From Polytrichum commune (Eukaryota; Streptophyta; Polytrichopsida; Polytrichales; Polytrichaceae): a stretch of 64,000 bases of DNA. Both the position numbers and the translations under genes were made by a program. A model generated the notes under the pieces. The model was not told the origin of the DNA. It made no database searches and worked only from the letters and a program-made list of their open reading frames with translations. The stretch is taken from contig OX485804.1 of the NCBI GenBank assembly GCA_950295325.1, positions 54,808,001 to 54,872,000 on the forward strand. The letters run 5' to 3'. Within the stretch, counting starts at the first letter, position 1. The number at the start of each line of letters is the position of its first letter. Of this stretch, positions 33,186 through 45,409 are shown one piece after another.

Positions 33186-35946
33186 TGTGAGCCCAAAATG
33201 GTGTTCACATGTGTTCTTAAGTCTTTGAGACCATTAGAAGTTATATTTTAACGGTTATTAATTATTCACAAAAATATAAAAAGAATGAAGTATGGTGTGG
33301 ATTAAATTTAGACATTAAGGGGTGTTGTGTGATTGTCTCAAGGTTTAAGTTCAATGAGATAATGCCTTGACTAGGTGAGTATGGAGTAAGGTGAGGCGAG
33401 AGGGGATGCGCGGGTTAAATGCCCACATTAGGATCCACCTTGTTGGTTTAGGAATGGAAGAGCCTTGTGGATGGGATGAGTCCCTACTTAGAAGGAGAAG
33501 GTTAAGGGGTTGTGATTGGAGGCTCTAATCCTCTCACCCTATCCTTACCTCATGCCCTCTCATCCTCTTTGCTATTTAACACCTCGTTTTTCCTCACTCA
33601 TCCTCTCTTTCCTTCGTGCTCCTTGGCACCCCACGTGTTATAAGTGTGGGTGCGTGAGAAACAAGATAGGAGCACGTGTGTGTGCATGGGTGTAAGGTTA
33701 GGAGCCAAGGCTAGTTGGCCTTGAAGAGGTCTTGACCTTTGGTTAGCAATAGTTGGGCGTGAATGATTTAAAGTTCAATTTATGACTTTGTTTGAATACT
33801 TGGATTTACATTGATTAGCCTTATACTTATGCGGATGTGCAAAGTCTCTTATTGGAGCATTTATTTTTGTTGGACTTCATATGAATTTTTGAGAGCCAAA
33901 AAACCGAGACTATGTCCAAACTTCCAAAAACTAGTGAAAAAGTGCAGATTCAAAGGGAACAGCGTAGAATTGAGACCATATACTTTGTGGCAATAAAAAT
34001 ATTATTGCATATTCATGTGGAGGACTTCATTACCTATCCACGGATACCAAGAACTCATTTTTTGGACTTCATATGAATTTTTGAGAGCCAAAAAACCGAG
34101 ACTATGTCCAAACTTCCAAAAAAATAGTGACACACTCTTATAGTTTTTGACTGATGATGTTTAGACTTCAGGTGTTGGATTCATTAGGTAGGAAGGGGTG
34201 TGTATAACTTTTGAATATATTGGTGATTGACCATTGATGTTGAACATAGTAATGGAATGAGAAGGCCTGTGAAGGAGAGGCCACCATAAGTTACACAAGT
34301 ATTTGTTAATACTTAAATTTATGTGCTTCATGGAATCAACAAGCGAAGGTTCGTGCAGTAGTGTGAAATCAACGGCGAGGACTCGATTCACACGAGGGAA
34401 ATCATTAAAGGCAGGCGTAGCCAAGGCGGCGAGGTGGACATTGGAGAAGGCTAAGGATGTGACCTTATCCGAAGTTAAGGAATATAAGATGATATAGTGT
34501 GGGATTAGTCAAGTTGTGTATATTCCAAGGGTATATTGGAATCATACATTGAATTACCGAGGGAGGATTTTCTACGTGTCATTATTACTTTTCTATTCGG
34601 GTAGGACGAAATCGAAGGGTGGGAAATTTTTCGTTTTGGAATATACACAACTTGACTAATCCCACACTATGTCATCTTATATTCTTTAACTTCGGGTAAG
34701 GTCACATCCTTAGCCTTCTCCAATGTCCACCCCGCCGCCTTGGCTACGTTTGCCTTCAATGATTTCCCTCGTGTGAATCGAGTCCTCGCCGTTGATTTCA
34801 CACTACTGCACGAACCTTCGCTTGTTGATTCCATGAAGCACATAAATTTAAGTATTAACAAATACTTGTGTAACTTATGGTGGCCTCTCCTTCACAGGCC
34901 TTCTCATTCCATTACTATGTTCAACATCAATGGTCAATCACCAATACATTCAAAAGTTATACACACCCCTTCCTACCTAATGAATCCAACACCTGAAGTC
35001 TAAACATCATCAGTCAAAAACTATAAGAGTGTGTCACTATTTTTTTGGAAGTTTGGACATAGTCTCGGTTTTTTGGCTCTCAAAAATTCATATGAAGTCC
35101 AAAAAATGAGTTCTTGGTATCCATGGATAGGTAATGAAGTCGTCTACATAAATATGCAATAATATTTCTACTGCCACAAAATATATGGTCGCAATTCTAC
35201 GCTGTTACCTTTGAATCTACACTTTTTCACTAGTTTTTGGAAGTTTGGACATAGTCTCGGTTTTTTGGCTCTCAAAAATTCATATGAAGTCCAACAAAAA
35301 TAAATGCTCCAATAAGAGACTTTGCACATCCGCATAAGTATAAGGTTAATCAATGTAAATCCAAGTATTCAAACAAAGTCATAAATTAAACTTTAAATCA
35401 TTCACGCCCAACTATTGCTAACAAAAGGTCAAGACCTCTTCAAGGCCAACTAGCCTTGGCTCCTAACCTTACACCCATGCACACACACGTGCTCCTATTT
35501 TGTTTCTCACGCACCCACACTTATAACACATGGGGTGCTAAGGAGCACGAAGGAAGAGAGGAGGAGTGAGGGAAGAACGAGGTCTTAAATAGTGAGTTTA
35601 AGGAGGTGAGCATCCTCAAGGCTCACGATAAGCCTTCGAAATCTCCTCCTACTTTGTAGGTTGTTATCTTATTTCTTGAGCATTTTTCCTAAAACAAACA
35701 CCAAAGGTCCTAATTCAATCATTTAACTACCCTTAGGTCTCTACCTACTACGCTCACCAACTACGGAGCTTCCTTTTACTACTACATTTTTAATCAATCC
35801 ATTCCAAATGAGCCTAATGCTTAAACCTAGTTTCTTTCAAGCTTCACTCTTTTTATATTTTTATAAATAATCATAAAACACTAAAACATCACTTGTAATG
35901 GTTTACAAGAGTTAAAACAAACATGTGGGCCCATTTTGGGCTCACA
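33186..35946. mobile_element. Giant foldback element (2.76 kb) with near-identical arms and 107-bp spacer
   Basis: Inner arms 33565-34528 and 34636-35599 are inverted copies with a constant coordinate sum of 69164, so there are almost no indels over about 960 bp and only scattered substitutions. Outer parts (33186-33564, 35600-35946) are more diverged inverted repeats that end TGTGAGCCCAAAATGG on each side. Flanking GCAAA (33181-33185) and GCAAG (35947-35951) look like a 5-bp target-site duplication with one mismatch. The spacer 34529-34635 is unique. Each arm holds a direct repeat of about 57 bp (33872-33928 and 34059-34117 on the left) and a GC-richer patch (about 34330-34480) that might be captured sequence. 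The ORFs in the two arms (60-87 codons) are mirror copies without known domains. TG...CA ends and a 5-bp duplication could also mean inverted LTR-type sequences. Confidence 0.8.
34529..34635. other. Unique spacer (loop) of the giant foldback
   Basis: 107 bp separating the two arms. No inverted partner elsewhere in the window and no ORF. It would be the loop of a hairpin transcript. Confidence 0.85.
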
Positions 35947-36251
35947 GCAAGATTCTCTTCCAACCCATATGCACAACATAGGTTGACCTATTTTCGATTT
36001 TTGGGAGACGAAAATTTGAGTGCAATTAGTGCCCTTTTCAACTTACTTTTCCATCACACCGAATGTGAAGGGCTACATGTATGATTCTTCATGACTTTTT
36101 CCATCACGTTAAAAAATGACAGCTACATGTGTGAAACTTCACAATTGTAGGAGACTTTATATAGTAACAACATGGGAGGGGGGTATTGGAAATGGATCTA
36201 TCTACTATAATGGAATTGGGAGGGAGAGAAGGAGAGAGGGCGAGAGCAAAT

Positions 36252-36552
36252 AGGGTTGGTTCCCAAGTCTCATGTCCGAAGTCCCAAGTATGACATTAAT
36301 GCCTACATGGCAACAAGTTTTGGATGTGGGGCTTGGCACTTGTGTTGAGACCCTCAAACACAAGTCTCAAAACTCATGGGACTAGTTTTTTGCCCAACCT
36401 AACTCTCAACACAAGTCCCATGAGTTTTTTTTGTATAAAATAATCAAGATCATGAAAGTAAACCTTGTTTTTATAATTTGTTGAGGCTCAAAAGTTGGGA
36501 CTTGCTAACATAAGTGCGACTTGAGACTTGGGACTCCGTGTAAACCGACCCT
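36252..36552 (-). mobile_element. MITE-like repeat with GTCCCAAGTC motifs, copy B
   Basis: Ends AGGGTTGGTTCCCAAGTCTC (plus, left) and AGGGTCGGTTTACACGGAGT (minus, right) form a short terminal inverted repeat. Inverted relative to 25464-25757. Target-site duplication not resolved. Confidence 0.6.
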
Positions 36553-39500
36553 TATCATATACAAGCATACCTCTCTATCATCTAACATAAAAGCCATGAA
36601 ATGATATGTAGCCCGGAGGATACCCTTTTTAGTTGATTTGACACCGAAATTCTTTTAAAGACCCTAAATTAGTGAACTTGAGATAATTTGAGATGAATCA
36701 ACAGCAAACTTATACAAATTTAAGCTTTTATGTTGGATAGATGAGAGGCATGTTCGTAAACAATAATTTTATCTCTCCAGTTCAATGATTTTTAATCCGG
36801 CTATGCACCACTGATGTGTGGTTCAAAAAATAGACAATATAGTATTCGGCGATTATTCCTTGGATTTGTATGGATGAAATAACTATAAATATGACTAGAT
36901 TTTATAAAGGGGGACAAGACCGCCAACTTTTAAATGAATGTGCATAAATTTGAATGTAAATTGGTACAATCATCCATATGTGGTTGCATCACTCCAATTG
37001 TTGTGGCCAACGCTCCTCTCTTCAAAACTTGAAATAAAAATCACTGCTCCGGTTGGGAGTCAACACTTTCGACTGAGTTTCCAAGAGGCTTGAAAGACTC
37101 ATTAAGCTCAAAGTGATATTTTTGCATGCTTTGCGGTAGTAGTTTTCAAGGTCATGTGCAGTATAATGTATGTCAGTCCAAGACCTCAACATCTAAGCTA
37201 CCACCTACACCATCAATGAGCAGTCTTCCTTACGTGAGCATTAATATGACAACCTCTCCTAGATTTTGGGAATGTGAGGGTTGTTTGTCCCTTTCGAGAT
37301 GCCCTTTTTCCATGATCACATTTCATGGTCATACTTCAATGGTTGGAGGTATGAGAAATGAAAATTTGATGCCTTTGGGCCCCTCACTAAGATAGGTGTA
37401 AAATGAAAATGAACCAAGAGGAGCGACCGTGCACAAAAAAATGGACATGCTGGTTTTTTTATACGATAAATGCCCCAAAAAGGTAATTTTGAATTTATTT
37501 ATTTATTTTTCATGTTATACGTTATCCCCTTCTCCCCCCTTACTATGCTCTTAATTATTATATATATATGGCATGTCTATGACATGGTCCCTTGATTTTT
37601 GCAACGAGAGAACCTCTTTTGCCTATCTCACCGCAAAACGCGTTGGACAATGACAATGGATAATGTAAGCCTAGAAATAAAGGCATTTTGGGACTTCAAG
37701 TCCATGTTCACTCTAACTTTTTTTTTTCCTTGATGTTAATCGATGTGGTCATGGGACGAGTTCAACGACCAATCACATATTTTTATGAGAGCAAGGGCTG
37801 ACTTCATGATCCATGATGTAAACAACCCATGAGGAGGATGGGCACCACATAGCCGGCATGCTAGTCTATTTAAGGCACCTATGTCATAATTTTCATATAG
37901 TGTCATGCTATACAAGTCGAGGTTAGCTTGGGGCAAAACCACTCATCACTACATTGAAGATAGATTTCTTTCCCTATTTCAAAATGTAGTACTACGTAGT
38001 CTCAAATAGTTAAACCATCAAATCGATATTAGCTTCTATCTCATGGAGACCACTACAAATTGTTATTATAGGGAATTAGCATCTTTGACACCATCTTGGT
38101 GTACTTTTGGTCTCATAAGCTTTTTGGCTTCCCAAACACTACAAGGATCATGTGATCAAGTCACAATAAAACCGAGCACCATAGAAGGTGGAAATGGTGC
38201 ATATCTAACTCAATTTGTCATCACTCCCAAGTTTAGCCACCAAGTCCACTCATAATACATGCACGCATGGGGGAAACTCAAACTTGCGCAATGAGTGGTG
38301 AATGGTGACCCCAAATTTAATAAGTATGTATGGCTTTGGGCTCTATATCCTAAATTTGTACCCATTTGATTGTAATTAGTCATCGATAAAGTACTGACAT
38401 TTTGAATGCTCAAGTTTGAAGGGGGCCTATTACCATGGGTACTTTGGTCCAATCTCCATTGGCCATGTGTTGGGTACTATAGGCCAATCCAACATGTAAT
38501 TTTTCCTTGTTGCCACTCACACGAGGAATCAAGTGGTTTATTTTGTCAAATCGATGTGAGTCGCAATCGGCATCTAGTGGCATATCAAACTTCTATTTCG
38601 TAGACCGAAACAACTTTGACCCCTCCAAGGCACAACCCTTTGTGTTAAGATCTTTTGTCCCAGATATGACTTAATGACTTTTGCCAAAAACTTGGGGTCT
38701 CAACACATGGTAGCAACCTTCAAAATTCAAGGACGCAAAATTTGGGGCTTTACAAGTAGAACCACCTTTCAACCACCACATGTAATTTGCACTCTACATG
38801 AATACACAAATCATATTGTCCATTATCACTTCGTACAAGTAAATCATCTTGTTGTTGGACTATTGGAACCATTAATTATGCGCCATCTCCACAATATTAC
38901 ATGTGGGCATTTCCACACATTTATCTATAGTCATATCATGTGGACACCACACAAATTGTAGTGGATTGCATATGTTCCTTGATACTAAAAATTACAGAGT
39001 GAGATTAGAATACATTTTGAACATGCACTTACAAGAATCACATGATATTTAGTTCCAACTTCATCAATCATTTTTGCATTCTTGTAGATGTTGCATAGTT
39101 GGGTTGTGTTGAAGCTACAAAGAAAGTTTGATCTACTTTTACATCACCTTATCTAAGCTTGCAAACTAGTGGAAAAAATACATGCATTCACAACCCACCG
39201 TTGGAAGACTTGGATCACCCTCCCCATAGATCTTTATAACCACATTCCAATTAGCTTGAGCATTGTCCACCATAAACCTTTGAAGTTCACGTTTGGCGCT
39301 CCATTCTCTATCATGACCAAAATTCAAGTTTTCCGAAAATAAGGTATGTTACAACACGCAGTCATCAAAACCTTATAGTACTCAATATCATACACATGGC
39401 ACACCACATTGGTCTAGCCCTCTAAATGTTTGACACGATCAAACATTATCCACAAATTCTCCATATCTTTGACTACTCACATACACTTCATGAGATCAAT

Positions 39501-41394
39501 ACCACTCCCTGAAATGTCCATTGACATTTTGAAAACAAACACTTTATCTTTGAACTACCCTTGGAACATGTTACCGTGGACTTACATGAATCCCAAATGT
39601 TCTTTCAATGCCATAATGTTGTCCATTCTACCCATTCCACTACAAACAAAACACTTATAATCGGAAACAAAGTCATAACAACCTGGGGAGGCAAGAAAAT
39701 TGAATTTATCTATAACAACCTCTAGAGACGAACTTGCTAGGTGGTGTCTTTCACTGTTTAATATAAGTAGTATGCCAAGAAATATATGCTTGCTACTATT
39801 ACCATAGCATAATTCTTGGCAGAGTGTGTTTTCATGACCTTTGTGACAACAAGTTGGTAAGTCATGTCTAATGACTCACGAGAAATACCCATTGGACACA
39901 TGGAATTCATGAACCCCAATATTTGTACGTGCCCTTGGCATCCCAAGGGATGTGGAGTGGACATATATCATGCAAGCATGACACAACGCAATGCACATTG
40001 ATGAGGATTGACATACCTTACATTCCAATCTTAATTTCTCTAGGGTTGCATCTCCCCCAAAAAATAGGATGGATGTCGATCCAAATCATTAAATGCAATT
40101 GGGAACGCCTATGTTGTGATACATGTAATCACAATACTTGTTTGTGCACTACAAACGACCGACACAAGAAGAACACTCAAAGGAGAATCCAAAATCGTTT
40201 TGGGTATTTGTTGTTTTTGTTGTGCACCAAAGGTGTCCGTTGCACACCTTGTCCATACCATCCATGGATCATCCTTACGCGCTTGGAATTCCCAATGCTA
40301 TATGGGGCAACACAAACAATATGTCACCATCAAAAGATGTTGGTAAGTTCTTAACATCACGTACCTCAATGGTGTCAAAGTTAATATTGGCAAGATCTCA
40401 TCTAGATCTTTTCCTGAACTTGGTTAGTTTCAAAGCCTCGACAATAGTCACACTTGAAGAGGTTGAAAAGGGGTGGACATTGAGATGGAGTTCCTTAGCA
40501 ATCCAACTTTAAGTAAAGTGGATTGGAGGTGTTCTATCAATGTCAATGGAGATTTTGGAAGGTGTCAAAGTTACATTTCTAAATGAGAAAGGCTATGTGT
40601 CATACATCCATATTGTACATCTCATGCTAGACATGTAAGGTTCCTACAAGGAGATTGAACCTCAAACAAAGCAAACTCTCTAAAAAATGAACAAAACCAG
40701 CTTCCCCAAGGAGCAATGTGAAGGGTACCAAACATCCACGTGCTCTAATGGTGGCCATGTGGAAAAAATGCAATGTGTTGGTGACGAGGATTGTGGTGAA
40801 TGGGTGGAACCAAATGTTCTATTTGTATTGTCTATATTAGCTAATACCCTAATGGAAAGTCAAATTTAACTACAAACAAGCATAAGAAACTATAATGGAT
40901 GTTTAAAAAAACAAATATATATTTTGGAACACACATCACTGAGTCACCGTATTATTCTTTTTGTAAAGATTAGGGACAACATGAATGCCATGGTGGCAAA
41001 GCAACTAAATACAACTCTATGTGTTAGGGTGATAAATTGATAATTATATACATAACTAATGTCAAAAATTATAGATATAATTTTAGGGTAAAATATGTAT
41101 ATACAATCTTTGGCAATGAGTGACTGTTTCATTATTTAAACCAATGTTATTAATTATATGACCCTTTAAACGGCAATACACAAAGCATAAGAGAGAAGGT
41201 CTCTTGGTCTTTTTCAAGGATGTCGAACTCACATAGCAATTTAGTGTAGGTATTGCATAAACTCAAATGCAAAAATGGAATCAGGCAACCAATGGTAAGA
41301 GATAGAGACGAAAGACTTCGTTCAAGTATTCTAGTTCCAAACATTTGATGAGGTCCAAAATGGAGAGGAGGTTGTGTACAATAAAGGAGAGTAG
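36553..41394. other. Long AT-rich region without recognised genes
   Basis: About 4.8 kb with many ORFs of 60-140 codons on both strands (for example 38674-38961 plus, 39923-40354 plus, 40138-40512 plus), none with a domain I recognise. His/Thr/Ile-rich translations and overlapping frames suggest decayed retroelement or simple open sequence. No terminal repeats were identified. Confidence 0.4.
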
Positions 41395-41755
41395 CATATG
41401 CTCGGGGGGGGGGGGGGTAGTTATTGGTTGGAGTAGCAATATATGTGCGAACAAATGATAGGGTATTTTAAAAACATGGGGGCAAAAAATTGTAAATGGA
41501 CTTAAGAGTAATATAGGGTATCAAAAATGGCACTGGACATCTTTAAAGTACTAAAGGGTATGGAATAATAGGTCATTTGGAACTATAAGTAATGCAAGCC
41601 ATTTTTCTATTAACCCAAAGTATAAATTTGTATAATGATAGTATGTGAAAGAAAAAAACTGAAAGTAATACCCCCCTATAAAACAGTGGTTGTTCGCACC
41701 TATATCCTTAACTTTTTAACACACTGCCCCCCCCCCCCCCCCCCGAGAGCATATG
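41395..41755. mobile_element. Small foldback element with poly-G/poly-C ends
   Basis: Left end CATATGCTC followed by about 14 G (41404-41417), right end about 17 C (41728-41744) followed by GAGAGCATATG. Inside, ATATGTGCGAACAA near 41440 is inverted relative to TTGTTCGCACCTATAT near 41690. This is a terminal inverted repeat of about 55 bp with homopolymer cores. No ORF; flanking duplication not determined. Confidence 0.6.
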
Positions 41756-42162
41756 TGAGACCACGCGTGTATTAAATTATGACTCACAAGTAGAGAAATG
41801 TTGACTATGATAAGGGGTTGCAAGCATGAATTGCATAAGATGATTGTATTGAATGGGTTAGTGATACAATACAACAATCCTTTAGAAACGATAAGGAAGA
41901 CACTCAAACCTCTACCACGGTATGATCATCTAATTGATTTACATTTCAACTTTGTGGAAGGGGGTCAATATGTGTGGTGGGCTCTACATGGCTCACCTTC
42001 CTAGGTGGGAGGCATGCAATGACATGACCTCTCCCATAACCCTAAATCCATCCTCATTGTAGAGGTGAACTTGGAGGAGGAGAGAAGAGGTGAGAGGAAG
42101 GAGAGAATGGATGGAAGGGATGCAAACAAGGATATTGAAGGCTCAAAGAGTGAAGGGATAGA

Positions 42163-42194
42163 AGGTGGAGGTGGAGGTGGAGGTGGAGGTGGAG
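42163..42194. repeat. (GGTGGA)n microsatellite
   Basis: About five tandem hexamers. The poly-Gly, poly-Leu-His and poly-Ser-Thr ORFs over it are artefacts of the repeat. Confidence 0.9.
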
Positions 42195-42404
42195 TTCGAG
42201 TAGGAGATCCCACCAAAGGGGAATGGAAGAGTTGTGGGCTGAGAAGTAGCCCTTGAGCATGGCATGTAGACAACCGATGGAGGCTCCACAATCAAAGTAG
42301 TTGAAGCAACAAAAGAACCAAAGACAACCGGATGAACATCCAAGCAATAGGTAAGTTACTCCGCACCCTATACCCCTTTTTCTTCAAATGTTTAGATTGG
42401 ATAT

Positions 42405-43260
42405 AAATGTGCATACAAGTTGGGGGAGGATTTGACCACCACCTCAACCTAATCTAAAATTGAACTTTAAGTGCATACACACAAAATAGAACAAAAAAAT
42501 CTTTGGATTCTTGGAAATATGTGTCTAATATTTGAGACTGAAATTTCCAAAAATCCAAACATTCAAAGGATTCTTTTCATTATATTTTGTGTTTTGTACA
42601 CTCAAATTTTGGTTTCAGGTGGCTCAATTCAGTTTGAAGGTGGTTGCTTTAAGTTTCAATGTGGCTCCTATGAGTGTGTATGTGGTGGGGTGGAGGGTGG
42701 GGCTTGGAGTTGATAACTTGCCCCTCCCCACCTGATTGTTTTGATTTTATATAAACGTGAATACAAGTTGGGGGAGGATCTAGCCACCATCTTAACCTCA
42801 CCTAGAATCCAAATTTAAGTGCAAAACCATTAAAAAAGACCCCAAAAAATCCAAAATATCTTTGGATTTTGGGATATTGGTGTTTTGAATCCGAGACTAG
42901 ACTTTCCCAAGAACCCAAATATGTTTTTGGATTTTTGTTTCAAAATTCTCTCTTGCATTCAAGTTTTAGGTGGCCATTTTATACTTTCAACTTGGCTCCT
43001 TTAATTACCATTGTGGCTCTTTGTTTGTATTTACCATGGATTGAAATGTTTGGGTGGACTTGGATTTTGGCCACCTTCCCCTCCCCCCCCCCTTTGTATC
43101 TACTATATTTAGTTGGTTGTATGTCCAAGGTGTAGGTTGACCACCACTCCTGCAACCATTTGAAGCCACCCCACCCTAAGATGCCCAAAAATAAAAAATA
43201 TTTTTGGAATTTTTATTCATTTTCTTTAGCACTCATGTAATATGTATGGAGATGTTTCAA
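42405..43260 (+). repeat. Three diverged tandem copies of a ~350-bp unit
   Basis: Copies start near 42413, 42760 and 43105. Shared blocks in order: ACAAGTTGGGGGAGGAT, ACCACC.TC..AACCT, TTTAAGTGCA, CAAAAATCTTTGGATT, GGTGGC.CA.TT.A and TGGCTC.T..TTA. The third copy is shorter and more decayed. No reading frame is conserved between copies. Confidence 0.55.
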
Positions 43261-43559
43261 TTTCATTGGAGACAAATCTGAGCCCTTGCTTGATATTGGT
43301 ATGCACTTCTTTTTCATTTTTTTGAATATTGTTATTGTGTTTTAAATCTACATTTCTTGTTGTGTGTGTTTCAAAATGGCAAGGGTGTTCGTTCACTACC
43401 ATCGGATCTTTTGAATATGGATGCCACCATCGTACATATACGAGATGTCTAGAATGCCAATTTCAATTTTCTCATAGTAGGACTTCATATGAGACAATTT
43501 TTCAAGTCAAGAATAATTATATCTCTATGTCATTTGGTTCCTTTGCCACTTGTGTGACT

Positions 43560-43900
43560 TGTTTTATAAGGTGAACTTTAACTTCTAGAAATGAACTTGT
43601 CAATGGCTACAAGAAAGGTCATAGGGTGTTGCAAGTATACCCTTTTGATAAAGATGGAAACACTAAGGACATTATTGATGTAGACATTTGCAAAAAACAC
43701 TGGTAATGGTCTTGCGACTCATTTGAGAACATGTTGAAAAGCGATAATGACGATGAGAGATTTTAAGAGCAAATGTTTCACTTTTAGAAGGGTAATTATC
43801 GTGTGATGGCCTGCCATCGGCATATTGATTGACTTCATTGTCAAGACACAAAGTGACATTACTATATGGATTGCATTGTACTTGAGCTTGTTGGTTTGGT
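43560..43900 (+). pseudogene. Fragment of an unrecognised protein-coding sequence
   Basis: One plus-strand frame reads ELVNGYKKGHRVLQVYPFDK, DGNTKDIIDVDICKKHW, stop, then DSFENMLKSDNDDERF, stop, and GNYRVMACHRHID. The composition is that of real protein, but interrupted by several stops. I recognise no family. Confidence 0.3.
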
Positions 43901-44421
43901 GGGAATCTTTTGAGTATTATGTACAATGTAAACAAATTTGTGTATTTCTTTTTATTTTTAAATTCTTTTCATTTGACATATTGGGTTGGCTTAAAATCTA
44001 AATGCCTTGTGTGTATTCCCTTGTTATGTTTCTAATATCAACCAAAAGTGATTATGTCCAAAAAAATTGGTTTATAAATTCCATCGTGTGAGGAGTTTTG
44101 AAATCATGAAGTTGGAAGAGTTCACAAACCTCTTAATCCATAACCAATACTCTAAGTGTCCTAACAGAGGTGGTAAGGATAGTTGGTGTACTCTTACCTT
44201 GGAGATCTTCACATAATGTTTTTATAAGATGAGTATTTGAATTGTTCATTATTATTCGTATTCTTATTATTATTGGATTATTTTACATACATGATATAAA
44301 ATGTTTATGTATTATATGGTATCCATGAAGTGTAATATAGCTTTCATGACAAATAAGGCATCCCAAAGGTATAATGAGATAATGCCTCCTCAATCAAGAA
44401 TTGCAAAAGAAGTATGAGATG

Positions 44422-45371
44422 TTATGCAAATTGCAACCAAAATAGCAATAACATCATTTTGTAAAAAATAATTTGAGAAAATACCTCGTAGGTGTCGAAT
44501 GCCACCCTATGCGAAGTCATATGTTTTGTGGCTCCCGAATTCATGATCCATTTGCAAATGCTCCACAAATGGGTTTCGTGTTGCGTTGCAAATGCGAATT
44601 CATCATCGTCATGCGTATTTTTGGCATTTTGCATCTCCTTGTTCTTTACTTTGTAGCAAAACCGTGCAATGTGGCCCGGTTTGTTGTAATAAAAACACAT
44701 CCTCATGCCTTGCCGCGAATGTGGATCGCCTGCTTTGCTTGGATGTGACACCATAGCCGTGTCTTCGCCTTGAGGCTTCTTCTCACTGTGTTTCGATATC
44801 TCATGCATCAAAGGCGTTGTCACATACTTCATTATCAAATTCCTCATCAACATCGTCTCCAAGGTGACGATCAAGTACTCATATGATGCCGGCAAGTTCT
44901 TGAGTAAAATCATGACGATGTTTTCTTCATGGATGAGTACCTCCAAACATACAAGCTGATCTGCAAGCGCCTTCATCTTGCACTAAACCCTAAACCCCTT
45001 GCGTCAACAAGATTTCATGGATGTTGCAAAGGGTCTTCCACGACTATGTTGGCCCTTTGCATCTTGATGTGCGCAAGCTGATTGTCCGCCAAGTTGAGGC
45101 CAATGATGGATATGGCCTTCTTGATGCGCCTTTGGTATTCTTTCAATAGTTCATGATATGCGTTGGAAGGTGAAACCTTCTTGGATCTGTCTATAATGTC
45201 CCAAAGGTCCATGGAGGCCAAAACTATCTTCATTTTGAACTTCCAAAGGGTGAATTTCTCTTTGTGGAATTTGTTCATGACTCTAACCCCTTCGCTCTTG
45301 AGATATGCCATCTTTGGCTCAAAGAATGTATTTGTATGCTCAAAACTTTCGACAACACTCAAACCGCACAA
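44422..45371 (-). pseudogene. Ty1/Copia gag and protease fragment, decayed
   Basis: Minus strand. 45371-45015 encodes the gag start (MNKFHKEKFTLWKFKMKIVL, DLWDIIDRSKKVSP, NAYHELLKEYQRR). It then shifts frame at WKTLCNIHE, loses about 35 expected residues, and resumes at 44976 with MKALADQLVCLEVLIHEENI and LLKNLPASYEYLIVTLETM. The zinc knuckle reads CFYYNKPGHIARFC, where the second Cys (C-x2-C-x4-H-x4-C) has become Tyr. The protease active-site block WIMDSGATKHM reads WIMNSGATKHM, an Asp to Asn change. Similarity stops near 44500. No integrase or reverse transcriptase follows. Confidence 0.85.
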
Positions 45372-45409
45372 ACAATAACTTGTTCACCTCGAACGTGCCT
45401 TACACTCTC

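Noticed and set aside
34161-35003. Paired 87-codon ORFs, possible genes
   Set aside because: Mirror images created by the foldback arms; no domain recognised. Treated as possible captured sequence only.
42001-42347. Leu/His/Ser/Pro-rich ORFs
   Set aside because: Generated by the GGTGGA microsatellite.
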